64,000 nt of DNA from Marilutibacter maris (GCF_006546735.2 NZ_VICD02000304.1:1-64000), one strand, 5' to 3'; positions 44,907-54,320 are shown, numbered from the stretch's first letter. The notes: generated from the letters alone by a model not told the origin. Made by a program: numbers and translations.

Positions 44907-46576
44907 AACACCAGCAGGAGCAGCAGCGCACCGGCACCGGCGCCGTAGCACAGGCGGCAGGGGAACCTGGCCTCCTGCACCGGACCGAACGGGTGGGCAT
45001 AGCCGTCGTCGTCGAGCAACTGCACCCGGATGTACCAGCGACCGCCGTGCGGGCGGTCGAGCTGCAACTGCGGGGTGTCGACCTCGCGATCGACGAACGG
45101 GTCGGCGAAGTCGGGCTTGCGCGCGATCTGCACGCGGTACCGCTGTCCGGGCGCGCCTTGCTGCCATTGCAGGGTGACCTGGCCGCGTTCGGCCTGGGTC
45201 TCCAGTCCGGGGTCGACCGGCTGGTCGCTGACCTCGAACGACAGCACGTCGCCGAACGGCCCCTGGCGCCCGTCGGCGTCGCGCGATGCGATCCGCCACC
45301 AGTAGCGGCCCGGCGCCAGGTCGTCGTCGGCGCGTTTCCGGGTCTGGCGGACCACGTTGTCGTTCAGGAGCCGGTCGAAGGCGGGGGCGTCGGCGATCTG
45401 GAGCACGGCCTCGCTGGCCTGCTCGGGGCGGGTCCATTCGAAGCGCGGGCGAGGGTGATGGACGACCTGGTCGGCGCGCGGACTGATCGTCAGCGGCGGC
45501 GCCGGCTCGGCATTGAGGGTGAAGGTCCGGATCGCGTCGTGACCCTGCAGGCCGTGGGCATCGACCGCGCGCAACAGCAGCCGGTGCTCGCCCGCCGGCA
45601 GGTCGTCGATGCGGATCGAGGTGGCTTCGGTGATGGCCTCGAACAGCTGCACTTCCTGCTCGGCTTCGCTGACGACCTCGACCTGATAGGCGTCGGCGCC
45701 AACGGCGGCCGCCCAGGCGAGCTTGATCGGCAGCGATTGCAGGGCGGAACCGGCCTCGTCGATGACCGGCGCCGGCGCCAGTTCGAGCACGGCACCGGGA
45801 GCGCCACCGCCGGCCAGGGCGCCATGGCCGCGGCGCAGCAGCACGTCGCCGGCCTCGTCGCGATCGACATGGACGGTGCCTTCCAGCACCTCGGTCCGGT
45901 CCGGCCGGCCATCGCTGCCGGCGCCCACGCGGAAGCGGGTGCCGCGGACGCTGGTGGTCGCCGACGGCGTCTGGATGATGTAGTGCGATGCCGGTCCGGT
46001 GGCCGGCTTGACGTGGTTGGAGGTGCCGCCCCGGATCAGCCGCAGCCGGGTGTCGACCATGCCGGTGGCGCCGTAGGCGCTGAGCTTGTCGAACTCGATC
46101 CGGCTGTTGGCCTGCACGAGCAGTCGCGAGCCGTCGGCGAATTCCAGGGTCGCGCTGGCGTTGTCGCCGGTCTCCAGCCAGCCGCCGATGGTCAGGCCCA
46201 TGCCTTCACTGGCATTGTCGGCCGGGTCGTTCGGATTGGGCCGGGCGCGCACTTCTCCGCGCAGCGCGACCAGCCGCGCCGGCACCGGGCCGACCCGCAG
46301 CCATTCGACCGGGATGCCGAGCCTGGAACCGGGCGGCAGACGGTACGGGTCGACGATCGCGTTGTGCATCTGCAGACGCTGCCAACCGACATCCGTGCGC
46401 AGGTAGCGCGCGCTCAGATCCCACAGGGTATCTCCGGGGCGCACGCGGTAACTCCAGTCCGCGGCGGCGGCGAGCACCGGCAGCAACATCAGCAGCGGTG
46501 CGAACAGACAGGTCGATTGGATCAAGAGACGTCGGCGCCGGTTCCCGGTCGATGCCGTCGTGGTGCTACAGCGCAT
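44903..46576 (-). CDS. LysM-FecR domain protein, partner of CHASE2-GGDEF
   Basis: This 557-residue exported protein starts with a long basic signal sequence (about 1-38), then a LysM domain (about 41-90; YRVRPGDTLWDLSARYL) that should bind peptidoglycan, a FecR-like domain (about 105-240; LEFADGSRLLVQANSRIEF, TPSATTSVRGTRFRVG), and two or three fibronectin-like modules (about 270-540). It ends with a hydrophobic run (GALLLLLVL) that may anchor it. The layout suggests it monitors the cell wall and passes a signal to the cotranslated cyclase. ATG 46576 follows GGGAGTTCC. Confidence 0.85.
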   Translation of the reverse strand: MRCSTTTASTGNRRRRLLIQSTCLFAPLLMLLPVLAAAADWSYRVRPGDTLWDLSARYLRTDVGWQRLQMHNAIVDPYRLPPGSRLGIPVEWLRVGPVPARLVALRGEVRARPNPNDPADNASEGMGLTIGGWLETGDNASATLEFADGSRLLVQANSRIEFDKLSAYGATGMVDTRLRLIRGGTSNHVKPATGPASHYIIQTPSATTSVRGTRFRVGAGSDGRPDRTEVLEGTVHVDRDEAGDVLLRRGHGALAGGGAPGAVLELAPAPVIDEAGSALQSLPIKLAWAAAVGADAYQVEVVSEAEQEVQLFEAITEATSIRIDDLPAGEHRLLLRAVDAHGLQGHDAIRTFTLNAEPAPPLTISPRADQVVHHPRPRFEWTRPEQASEAVLQIADAPAFDRLLNDNVVRQTRKRADDDLAPGRYWWRIASRDADGRQGPFGDVLSFEVSDQPVDPGLETQAERGQVTLQWQQGAPGQRYRVQIARKPDFADPFVDREVDTPQLQLDRPHGGRWYIRVQLLDDDGYAHPFGPVQEARFPCRLCYGAGAGALLLLLVL

Positions 46577-46675
46577 TGGAACTCCCTGTCAGACGATGCC
46601 CGTATGGCTGGCTGGCCCCTGCATTTCTGCCATACCTGTCACAATTATGCAGGGTTTTTGCCGACTTATCCCCAG

Positions 46676-46709
46676 GAAAAAGCCGGGTCCGAGGGTCGGA
46701 CCCGGCTTT
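46676..46709 (-). terminator. Strong terminator after the DUF885 lipoprotein gene
   Basis: AAAGCCGGGTCCGA (46679-46692) pairs exactly with TCGGACCCGGCTTT (46696-46709) over GGG. On the minus strand a T-run follows (complement of 46676-46681). It ends transcription from 46734-48557 before the FecR gene. Confidence 0.93.
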
Positions 46710-46733
46710 GCCGGTTTCTGAACAGGGCGTCGT

Positions 46734-48557
46734 TCAGCTTTGTTGAGAGGCGATCCAGCGGTCGACCTTGGCCTCCAGCACGTCCAGCGGTACCGCACCG
46801 TCCTTCAGCACCTCGGCGTGGAAGCCGCGGACGTCGAAGTTGTCGCCCAGGGCCTTCTCGGCGCGCGCGCGCAGCTCCTTGATCTTCAGCTCGCCGATCT
46901 TGTACGCCAGCGCCTGGCCCGGCCAGGCGATGTAGCGCTCGGCCTCGGCGGTGGACTGGGTCAGGCTCTCGGCCGAGTTCTCGCGCATGTAGTCGATCAC
47001 CTGTTCGCGGGTCCAGCCCTTGCTGTGCAGGCCGGTGTCGGTGACCAGGCGGATCGCGCGCCACAGCTCGTTCTGCAGATAGCCGAAATAGCTGTAGGGG
47101 TCGGTGTAGACGCCCAGGTCCTTGCCCAGCGACTCGGCATACAGGCCCCAGCCCTCGGTGAACGCGGTCTCGCCCCCGAAACGGCGGAACGCCGGCACGT
47201 TCTCCAGCTCCTGCTGCAGGGCGAGCTGGAAGTGGTGGCCGGGGATCGCCTCGTGCAGGTACAGGTCCTCCGCGTCCCAGGTCTTGCGGGTCGGCAGATC
47301 GTAGGTGTTGACGTAGAAGATGCCCGGGCGGCTGCCGTCCTCGCTTGGCGACATGTATTCGCCGCCGGCCGCGGACTGGGCGCGGAACGGCTCGACCGGG
47401 CGGATCTCGAACGGCGCCTTCGGGGTCAGCGAGAACTGCTCGGGAATCTTCGCGTCGATCTTCTCTTCAAGCGCCCGGTAGTGGGCCAGCAGGGCCTCCT
47501 CGCTGTCGAAGCTGAAGCGCGGATCGTTCTGCATGAACTTGAAGAAGTCCTGCAGCGAGCCCTCGAAACCGACCTCGACCATCACCTTGCGGATCTCGTC
47601 GTGGATGCGCGCGACCTCGTCCAGGCCGATCTGGTGGATCTGCGCCGGGCTCAGGTCGCTGCTGGTGCTCTGGCGCGCGTTGAACGCGTACCAGCTCTGG
47701 CCGTCGGGCAGCTTGTCCAGGCCGACGCTGTCGCGGGTCGCGGGCAGGTACTCGTCGTTGATGAAGGCGCGCAGCTTGCCGTAGGCCGGCATCAGCCGGT
47801 CGGCGATCAGGGCGCGGTAGGCCTCGGTCAGACGCTGCTTGTCGGCGTCGGAGAAGTCCTCCGGGAAATTCTTGACCGGGCCCCAGAACAGGGTGTCCTC
47901 GGGCTTGTCCTTGATCAGCGCGTCCAGCTGCGGAATCACCTTGACCATCAGTGCGCGCGGCTGCACCACGCCGGTCTCGATGCCCTGGCGCATGTTGGCG
48001 ATGTCGGTGTCGAACAGCACCGGGAACCGGTCGGCGCGCTTGAGCCAGTCCTCGTAGTCCTTGACCGTCTTGAACGGCTGCAGGCTGGTGCCGGAGCCGA
48101 ACTGGGCCGCATAGGTGGCCAGGCTGCCCATCTGGTTGATCGGCATCATCCAGCCGGGGTATTCGAGGCCGTCGAGGGTCTCGCGGGCGTCGCCGACGAA
48201 GATCTCGTAGTTCAGCAGGTCCTGGCCCTGCAGGCCGTCGCTGCCGACCGCTTCGACCTTGGCCAGCCAGTCGCGGGTGAACTGCTCCGAGCGCTGGCGG
48301 TACTCGAGCGATCCGAAGTCGGGCAGCTCGGCGTTGTAGCGCGGGTCGCCCTGGAAGGTCGCCATCACCGGATTCAGTTCCAGGAACGCCTCCCAGTAGT
48401 CGGCGTAGATCTGATTCAGACGCTCGGCGCGGGCGGACGCGTCCTCGGCGGTCGCCGCGGGCGCGGTGGTGTCGTTGCCGGCCGGCTTGCTGCAACCGGC
48501 GACGGTGGTGAGCGCCGCGGCGACCGCGACGGCGAGCAGGATGGGGCGAAGCGTCAC
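46734..48557 (-). CDS. DUF885 peptidase-like lipoprotein
   Basis: This 607-residue DUF885 protein carries a gluzincin-like zinc motif: HEAIPGHH at residues 435-442, followed by ETAFTEGWGLYAE about 30 residues on, which supplies the next ligand. Such proteins are presumed metallopeptidases acting on small peptides. The N-terminus has a lipoprotein signal with lipobox VAGC, Cys22, and an Ala/Thr linker. ATG 48557 is the only start for the signal. The neighbouring gene (48629-50464) encodes a close paralog with a cleavable signal instead. Enzymatic activity is inferred from the motif. Confidence 0.9.
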   Translation of the reverse strand: MTLRPILLAVAVAAALTTVAGCSKPAGNDTTAPAATAEDASARAERLNQIYADYWEAFLELNPVMATFQGDPRYNAELPDFGSLEYRQRSEQFTRDWLAKVEAVGSDGLQGQDLLNYEIFVGDARETLDGLEYPGWMMPINQMGSLATYAAQFGSGTSLQPFKTVKDYEDWLKRADRFPVLFDTDIANMRQGIETGVVQPRALMVKVIPQLDALIKDKPEDTLFWGPVKNFPEDFSDADKQRLTEAYRALIADRLMPAYGKLRAFINDEYLPATRDSVGLDKLPDGQSWYAFNARQSTSSDLSPAQIHQIGLDEVARIHDEIRKVMVEVGFEGSLQDFFKFMQNDPRFSFDSEEALLAHYRALEEKIDAKIPEQFSLTPKAPFEIRPVEPFRAQSAAGGEYMSPSEDGSRPGIFYVNTYDLPTRKTWDAEDLYLHEAIPGHHFQLALQQELENVPAFRRFGGETAFTEGWGLYAESLGKDLGVYTDPYSYFGYLQNELWRAIRLVTDTGLHSKGWTREQVIDYMRENSAESLTQSTAEAERYIAWPGQALAYKIGELKIKELRARAEKALGDNFDVRGFHAEVLKDGAVPLDVLEAKVDRWIASQQS

Positions 48558-48628
48558 GGGGACCTCCTTGGTGTGGGAGCCGGTGGCCGGCGGGTGCCGG
48601 CCGTGTCCGGGTGGAACTTACAGGCGCA

Positions 48629-50464
48629 TCAGCCGCGCCGGGCGGCGATCCAGCGGTCGATCTTGCCTTCCAGCACATCCAGCGGCACCGAGCCGTCCTT
48701 CAGTACCTCGGCGTGGAACGCGCGGATGTCGAAGTCCTCGCCCAGCGCCTCCTCGGCACGGGCGCGCAACTCCTTGATCTTCAGTTCGCCGATCTTGTAG
48801 GCCAGCGCCTGGCCCGGGATCGCCATGTAGCGCTCGGCCTCGGCGGTGGCCTGGGTCTCGCTCTCGGCCGAATTCTCGAGCATGTAGGCGATCACCTGTT
48901 CGCGGGTCCAGCCCTTGCTGTGCAGACCGGTGTCGACGACCAGGCGGATCGCGCGCCACAGCTCGTTCTGCAGGTAGCCGAAGTGGTTGTAGGGATCGGT
49001 GTAGACGCCCAGGTCCTTGCCCAGCGACTCGGCGTACAGGCCCCAGCCCTCGGAGAATGCGGTCTCGCCACCAAAGCGGCGGAACTTGGGCAGTCCGGTC
49101 AGCTCCTGCTGCAGGGCGAGCTGGAAGTGGTGGCCGGGAATCGCCTCGTGCAGGTACAGATCCTCCGCGTCCCAGGTCTTGCGTGTCGGCAGGTCGTAGG
49201 TGTTGACGTAGAAGATGCCCGGACGGCTGCCATCCTGGCTCGGCCGCATGTACGAGCCGCCGGCCGCGGACTGGGCGCGGAACGCCTCCACCGGGCGGAT
49301 CTCGAACGGCGCCTTCGGAGTCAGCGAGAACAGCTCGGGAACCTTGCGGTCGATCTTCGCTTCCAGCCCGCGGTAGTAGGCCAGCAGGGCCTCCTCGCTG
49401 TCGAAGCTGAAACGCGGATCGCTCTGCATGAACTTGAAGAAGTCCTGCAGCGAGCCCTCGAAGCCGACCTCGGCCATCACCTTGCGGATCTCGCCGTGGA
49501 TGCGCGCGACCTCGTCCAGGCCGATCTGGTGGATTCGCGCCGGGCTCAGCCCGGTGGTGGTGGAGTTGCGCGCGCGGTAGGCGTACCACGCCTCGCCGCC
49601 GGGCAGCGCGTCCATGCCGGAGCTGGCGCGGGTATGCGGCATGTACTCGTCGACGATGTAGGCGCGCAGCTCGCGATAGGCCGGCATCAACCGCTCGCCG
49701 ATCAGCGCCGCGTATTCCGCGCTCAGGCGCTGCTTGTCGGCCTCGGAGAAGCCCTCGGGGAAATTCTTGATCGGCCCCCAGAACAGGGTGTCCTCCGGCT
49801 CGTCCTTGATCAGCGCGTCAAGCTGCGGCACCACCTTTTCCATCAACGCGCGCGGCTGCACCACGCCGTTGCGCACGCCGATCTTCATGTTGGCGATGGC
49901 CTGGTCGAAGATCGCCGGTATCCGCGAGGCGCGCTTGTTCCAGTCGTCGTAGTCCTGCACCGTCCTGAACGGTTGCGCGCCGGTGCCCGATCCCAGTTGC
50001 ACCACGGTCGAGGCGAGGTTGTAGAACTGGTTGATCGGCTGTTGCCAGGCCGGGAACCGCTCGCCTTCCAGTTCCATCTTCGCGTCGCGCACGAAGATCT
50101 GGTAACTCAGCAGGTCCTGGCCCTGCAATCCTTCCGGACCGACGTCCTCGACGGTCTTCAGCCAGCGCGCGGTGAAGTCGTGCGACTGGCGGCGGTAGTC
50201 CTCGGACAGGATGTTGGGCAGGCGGTCGTTGTAGCGCGGGTCGCCCTGGAAGGTCGCCGCCAGCGGGTTCAACTCCAGCATCTGCTCCCAGTACTGCTCG
50301 TACAGCGCATCGAGCCTGGCCGCCTTGGCGCTGTCGGAGGCGGATGCGGCGGCGGTTGCCGGCACCAGCGCGGTCTGGGCGGCGCTGGCGGAAGCGGGCG
50401 CGAGGCCGGCCATCGCGACGGCAATGGCCAGGGCGACGGTCAATGGGGTCCGGGCGGGGGTCAT
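48629..50464 (-). CDS. DUF885 peptidase-like protein, Sec-exported paralog
   Basis: This 611-residue DUF885 protein is closely similar to the product of the adjacent gene over almost the full length, with long shared stretches such as the HEAIPGHH motif (439-446), the EGWGLYAESLGKDLGVYTDPY region and the C-terminal 70 residues. Here the N-terminus is a classical signal peptide (about 1-27, ending ASA) with no lipobox, so the mature protein should be soluble in the periplasm. ATG 50464 follows AGGAGCCCC. The two genes are 71 bases apart on the same strand and form a tandem duplication. Confidence 0.9.
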   Translation of the reverse strand: MTPARTPLTVALAIAVAMAGLAPASASAAQTALVPATAAASASDSAKAARLDALYEQYWEQMLELNPLAATFQGDPRYNDRLPNILSEDYRRQSHDFTARWLKTVEDVGPEGLQGQDLLSYQIFVRDAKMELEGERFPAWQQPINQFYNLASTVVQLGSGTGAQPFRTVQDYDDWNKRASRIPAIFDQAIANMKIGVRNGVVQPRALMEKVVPQLDALIKDEPEDTLFWGPIKNFPEGFSEADKQRLSAEYAALIGERLMPAYRELRAYIVDEYMPHTRASSGMDALPGGEAWYAYRARNSTTTGLSPARIHQIGLDEVARIHGEIRKVMAEVGFEGSLQDFFKFMQSDPRFSFDSEEALLAYYRGLEAKIDRKVPELFSLTPKAPFEIRPVEAFRAQSAAGGSYMRPSQDGSRPGIFYVNTYDLPTRKTWDAEDLYLHEAIPGHHFQLALQQELTGLPKFRRFGGETAFSEGWGLYAESLGKDLGVYTDPYNHFGYLQNELWRAIRLVVDTGLHSKGWTREQVIAYMLENSAESETQATAEAERYMAIPGQALAYKIGELKIKELRARAEEALGEDFDIRAFHAEVLKDGSVPLDVLEGKIDRWIAARRG

Positions 50465-50617
50465 TCGGGGCTCCTGTGGCGGGTGGCCGGGCAGTGGTGG
50501 TGGCGCCCGCATGGCCGGTACACGGCTCGGGACGGGACACGCAATGCTCCAGCATCGGGATTGCGCCGGGGACGGGCATGGGCCTTTGGTCATGCCGACC
50601 GGGCGGCGGGGCATCGC

Positions 50618-51376
50618 TCAGGCGCTGGCCTGCCCGCGCAGTTCGGCGGCGCGTTCTCGTCCCAGATAACGGGTGATGCCGGCCCGTACCAGATAGATCA
50701 GCGGGATCAGCGCGAACGCCGCCAGCATCTTGTAGCCGTAGTTGACCGTGCTGACCGCCAGGAACAACGAGGTCGGCCACTGCTGCGGGCCGAGCACGAA
50801 GGCGATGTAGAGAACGACGAAACTGTCGACCAGCTGCGACACCGCGGTCGATCCGGTCGCGCGCAACCATACCCAGCGCTCGCCGGTGGCGCGGCGGATG
50901 CGGTGGAATACCGCCACGTCGATCAGCTGACCGAGCATGAACGCGACCAGCGAGCCGCCGATCGTCCACATCCCCTGTCCGAACACCGCCGCGAACGCGG
51001 CCTGGTAGTCGGGCACGCCGCGATCGGCGGCGGCGCCGACCCACCAGTCGGCCGGGGCCAGCGAGATCGCCGCGAACGCGAACACGAAGCCGTAGCAGAT
51101 CAGTCCGGCCGCCAGCCAGGAGATGAAGCGCACGCCGCGCTGGCCGAAGAATTCGTTGATGACGTCGGTCATCAGGAACACGATCGGCCACAGCAGGGTG
51201 CCGGCGGTGAAGCTCAGCGAACCGCTCTGGCCGAACAGGTCCCATTGCAGCGGCGCGATGCCGAGCGTGTCCTCCAGGGCGAAGATCTTGACCCCGATGA
51301 ACTCGGCCAGAGCGGCGTTGACGCAGAAGAACGCCGCCAGGCCGATGAACAGTCGGGTCGTGCGGTCCTCCAGCAC
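50618..51376 (-). CDS. VUT/YhhQ-family transporter (queuosine precursor carrier family)
   Basis: This 252-residue protein has about six to seven membrane helices and belongs to the VUT (DUF165, YhhQ) family, whose E. coli member imports queuosine precursors. Recognisable points are LLWPIVFLMTDVINEFFGQRGVRFI near residue 55-80 and LGQLIDVAVFHRIRR near 145. No ATG fits; the likely start is GTG 51376 (VLEDRTTRLFIGLAAFF), eight bases after the stop of the DUF502 gene, implying cotranscription. Since queA and tgt occur elsewhere in this window, a role in queuosine supply is plausible but not demonstrated. Confidence 0.82.
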   Translation of the reverse strand: MLEDRTTRLFIGLAAFFCVNAALAEFIGVKIFALEDTLGIAPLQWDLFGQSGSLSFTAGTLLWPIVFLMTDVINEFFGQRGVRFISWLAAGLICYGFVFAFAAISLAPADWWVGAAADRGVPDYQAAFAAVFGQGMWTIGGSLVAFMLGQLIDVAVFHRIRRATGERWVWLRATGSTAVSQLVDSFVVLYIAFVLGPQQWPTSLFLAVSTVNYGYKMLAAFALIPLIYLVRAGITRYLGRERAAELRGQASA

Positions 51377-51384
51377 CGGCTTGC

Positions 51385-52062
51385 TCAGCGCGATGTCGGC
51401 GCCTCCGGAGCCGCCGTCGCGGGCGGGCTGAACGGAATGCTTTCCGGCGATACCGCGCCGCCGGAGATGATGAAGGCCATCGCCTGGTCGACGCTCCAGT
51501 CGGTCGGGGTGATCTTCTCGACCGGGACGATCTCCAGGTAACCGGAGGTCGGGTTGGGCGTGGTCGGCACGTAGACCGCGGCCAGTTCGCGGCCGCTGCC
51601 GTGTTCCTTCAGCACCCGGGTGACGAAGCCGATCGATTTCATTTCCGTGTGCGGAAAGTCGACCAGCACGACCCGCTGGGTGCCGTCGGGCTTGGTCTGC
51701 AGGATGTCCAGCAGCTTGCGCGCGCTGCCGTAGATCGTGCTGGCGAACGGGATCCGCTCGATCAGCGACTCCATCCAGCGCAGCATCCGCTGACCGAACA
51801 CCCGCCGCGCCATCACCCCCGACAGCAGGATCACGCCCAGCGTCGCCAGCAGGGCCAGCGCGGTCTGCAGCCAGGGGTCGTCGACCCAGCCCAGCGTGTG
51901 CGGCGCGCTGGCCGCGACCTGCTCCAGCAATGGCGCCACGAAGGGCTTGCTCACGTCGGTCAGCAGGACGAACACGAACTTGATCACGACCCAGGTCAGC
52001 CACAGGGGCAGCAGGGTCAGCAGACCGGTGAGGAACAGCCTTTGCAGGGTATGGATGCGCAT
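51385..52062 (-). CDS. DUF502 membrane protein
   Basis: This 225-residue DUF502 protein has two membrane helices near the N-terminus (about 9-33 and 65-87) and then a soluble domain with the family's conserved ERIPFASTIYGSARKLLDIL, RVVLVDFPHTEMKSIGFVT and VYVPTTPNPTSGYLEIVP. The C-terminal 20 residues are Pro/Ala-rich and variable. The function is unknown; the mention of transport in some annotations is not supported by data I know. ATG 52062 (MRIHTLQRLFLTGLLTLLPL) is the family start. It precedes the VUT gene on the same strand. Confidence 0.9.
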   Translation of the reverse strand: MRIHTLQRLFLTGLLTLLPLWLTWVVIKFVFVLLTDVSKPFVAPLLEQVAASAPHTLGWVDDPWLQTALALLATLGVILLSGVMARRVFGQRMLRWMESLIERIPFASTIYGSARKLLDILQTKPDGTQRVVLVDFPHTEMKSIGFVTRVLKEHGSGRELAAVYVPTTPNPTSGYLEIVPVEKITPTDWSVDQAMAFIISGGAVSPESIPFSPPATAAPEAPTSR

Positions 52063-52117
52063 GTCCGGATTGTACGGGCGCGGCCGTGTACCGGCGCGTT
52101 GCCGCGCCGGAACGGCA

Positions 52118-54124
52118 TCAGTTCTCGCGGATCAGGCGGAAGCCGACGTCGTCGAAGCCGCGCGAGGACTGCAGCAGGCGGGAGCCGTCGTTGCTGCGCC
52201 AGGAGCGGCCATCGACCCGGCGCTTGTTGCAGTCGCGGCCGCAGTCGCGTTGCCACAGCGACAACTCGCGGCCACTGACGACCGCGGCGGTCGCGCGCGA
52301 CTCGGCCTGGGTCGGAATCCGGTACTTGTGTCCGCTCTGCTGGCTCAGCCACAGCGCATAGGCCTCGGCATCGACCATCGAGACGCAGACCACCGGCGAG
52401 TTGCCGTTCTGGTCGAAGCCGGGCGAACGGTAGTCGCGGGGCGCGAGGACCCGCAGCAGCGATCCGCGTTCGCGGCACAGGCTCGGCTTGCGGCCGGTGG
52501 CCTCGGCGAACCGGCTGTAGTCGGCCACGGTGACCGGACGGCGCTGCAGTCCGGAACCGCCCGACGCGGTCGCCCCGGGTTCGGGCTCGGCCGCGGCGGT
52601 CGTCGCCGGCTGTGCCGACCTGGCGTGCTCGGCCAATCGCGCCGATTCGGCCGAGGGCACGCCGAAGTCGGCGGCGAGCGCCGCGATCCGGGTCGCGGAG
52701 GCGCGGTCGTTGCCGGCGATCGAGGCATCGATCCGGGCGGTCAGCGCGGCGCCGACTTGGCCTTGTTTTTCCTTCAGCAGGGCCGGTTCCAGAGGCCCGG
52801 CCTGGGCGGTCAGGGCATCGATGTGTTGCTGGTAGTCGCGGGCACGGTCGAAACGTCCGCCGCGCAGGTTGGACACCAGCTCTCCGGTCAGCGCGCGCGC
52901 CAGCTCGTCGGCAAGGGCGTGGACGTTCTCGTTGGCCGGCTCCAGCTGGGCGGCCTCGGTCACGCTGGCGAGGGCGTTGTCGCCCTCCGGCGCGGTCAGG
53001 TTGCGCTCGTCCAGCTGCCGGCGCGCGTTCTCCAGCGCGACCTGCAGCGGCGCCTCCGGCAGCGGGCGCAGCATCGACGCGGTCGGGTCGACCACCTCGA
53101 CCGGCGCGACCGCCTCCGGTTCGGCGGTGAAGAATCCTTCGTGCTCGCTGTTGCCCAGCCACCAGGCCAGCAGGCCGAGGGCCGGCAGCGCCAGTGCCGC
53201 GCCGAGGATCAGGGGCGCGTGGCGCGCCAGCGGCGCGGTGGCCTGGCGCAGCAGGGCGTGTCCGGGCCAGGTGCGCCGGGTTTCGATCCGGTCGATGGCC
53301 GCGCGCATCTGGGCGACATCCTGGAAGCGGGCGGACGGCGCCTTGGCCAGCGCCCGCTGCATGAAACGCTGCCAGTGACGCAGCCCCAGCGGCAGCTTCG
53401 GAATCGGGTCCTGGGCGTGCATCACCGCCATCGACAGCGCGTCGGAGGCGCGGTAGGGCAGTTCGCCGGTGAGCATCTCCCAGATCAGCACCGCGAGACT
53501 GTAGAGGTCGGCGCGGCCGTCGACCTCTTCGCCACGGGCCTGCTCGGGCGCCATGTAGGCGGTGCTGCCGACCGCCAGCCCGGTGGCGGTCACGCGCGGC
53601 CCGTAACCGCGGCGCAGGGCGATGCCGAAGTCGGCCAGCAGCGGCCGGTCGACGTCGTCGAACAACACGTTCTCGGCCTTGACGTCGCGATGCACGACCC
53701 CGTTGCCGTGAGCGTATTCCAGCGCCGACAGCAGCGCGCGGACGATCGAGATCACCCGCGCCTCGTCGCCGACCGCGACCTGCTTGCGGAAGCTGCGCTG
53801 GCCAAGATGGCCGCGCGGCATGTACGGCATCGCGTAGTAGGGCAGGCCGCTGTGGGTGCGTCCGACTTCGTGGATGCCGACCACGTGCGGATGCTCGAGC
53901 CGGGCGATCGTGCGCACCTCGTTCTCGAAGCGGCGGCGGCTGACTTCGTCGCCCAGCGCCTGCGGCATCATCACCTTGATCGCGACCTGGCGCGACAGGG
54001 ACACCTGTTCGCCCAGATACACGGTCGATGCCGAACCGTGGTTGAGCACGCGCACCAGCCGGTATCCGTCGATTTCCGGAAATGGCACTGAACCGATGTC
54101 GTTGCTGGACGCGTATGAAGCCAT
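52118..54124 (-). CDS. Ser/Thr protein kinase with C-terminal FGE/SUMF1-like domain
   Basis: This 668-residue protein has an N-terminal Hanks-type kinase (about 20-285): VAIKVM with Lys50, VVHRDVKAENVLF with catalytic Asp147, LADFGIAL and YMAPEQARG. One membrane helix follows (about 305-325), then a helical, Glu/Ala-rich region (about 360-520) and a formylglycine-generating-enzyme-like (SUMF1) domain (about 540-668; PVTVADYSRFAEATG, MVDAEAYALWLSQQSGHKYRIPTQAE, VGFRLIREN). The SUMF1 part is only about 130 residues against about 250 in real FGE, so it is likely a sensing or binding module. Such kinases are predicted to couple envelope state to phosphorylation inside the cell; targets are unknown. 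It stands alone, preceding the DUF502 gene by 55 bases. Confidence 0.88.
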   Translation of the reverse strand: MASYASSNDIGSVPFPEIDGYRLVRVLNHGSASTVYLGEQVSLSRQVAIKVMMPQALGDEVSRRRFENEVRTIARLEHPHVVGIHEVGRTHSGLPYYAMPYMPRGHLGQRSFRKQVAVGDEARVISIVRALLSALEYAHGNGVVHRDVKAENVLFDDVDRPLLADFGIALRRGYGPRVTATGLAVGSTAYMAPEQARGEEVDGRADLYSLAVLIWEMLTGELPYRASDALSMAVMHAQDPIPKLPLGLRHWQRFMQRALAKAPSARFQDVAQMRAAIDRIETRRTWPGHALLRQATAPLARHAPLILGAALALPALGLLAWWLGNSEHEGFFTAEPEAVAPVEVVDPTASMLRPLPEAPLQVALENARRQLDERNLTAPEGDNALASVTEAAQLEPANENVHALADELARALTGELVSNLRGGRFDRARDYQQHIDALTAQAGPLEPALLKEKQGQVGAALTARIDASIAGNDRASATRIAALAADFGVPSAESARLAEHARSAQPATTAAAEPEPGATASGGSGLQRRPVTVADYSRFAEATGRKPSLCRERGSLLRVLAPRDYRSPGFDQNGNSPVVCVSMVDAEAYALWLSQQSGHKYRIPTQAESRATAAVVSGRELSLWQRDCGRDCNKRRVDGRSWRSNDGSRLLQSSRGFDDVGFRLIREN

Positions 54125-54290
54125 TGCCCGCCCCCTGTTGCGGACTCCAGAGCATACCCAGATCGGATGTCGGGGGAAGGCTTTCGGGCAGATCCGGGTA
54201 TGGCCAGCGTCCGGCGGGCGGCTAAAATGGGATGGTTGTCATGCTTGCGCGTGGCGGCGGAAGCGGCGCCAAGCAGCCGTGCCAAGCAAG

Positions 54291-54320
54291 ACAGGGAAAC
54301 ACAGGGAAACACGGGGAAAT
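54291..54320 (+). repeat. 10-bp tandem repeat upstream of a hypothetical gene
   Basis: ACAGGGAAAC, ACAGGGAAAC and ACGGGGAAAT form three consecutive 10-base units ending next to the GGAG ribosome site of the following gene. Change in copy number would move the promoter relative to the start. Confidence 0.85.

Noticed and set aside
44903-46576. Reading the FecR protein as an iron-signalling anti-sigma factor
   Set aside because: There is no sigma factor beside it and it carries LysM and fibronectin-like parts; the CHASE2-GGDEF partner is a better fit.
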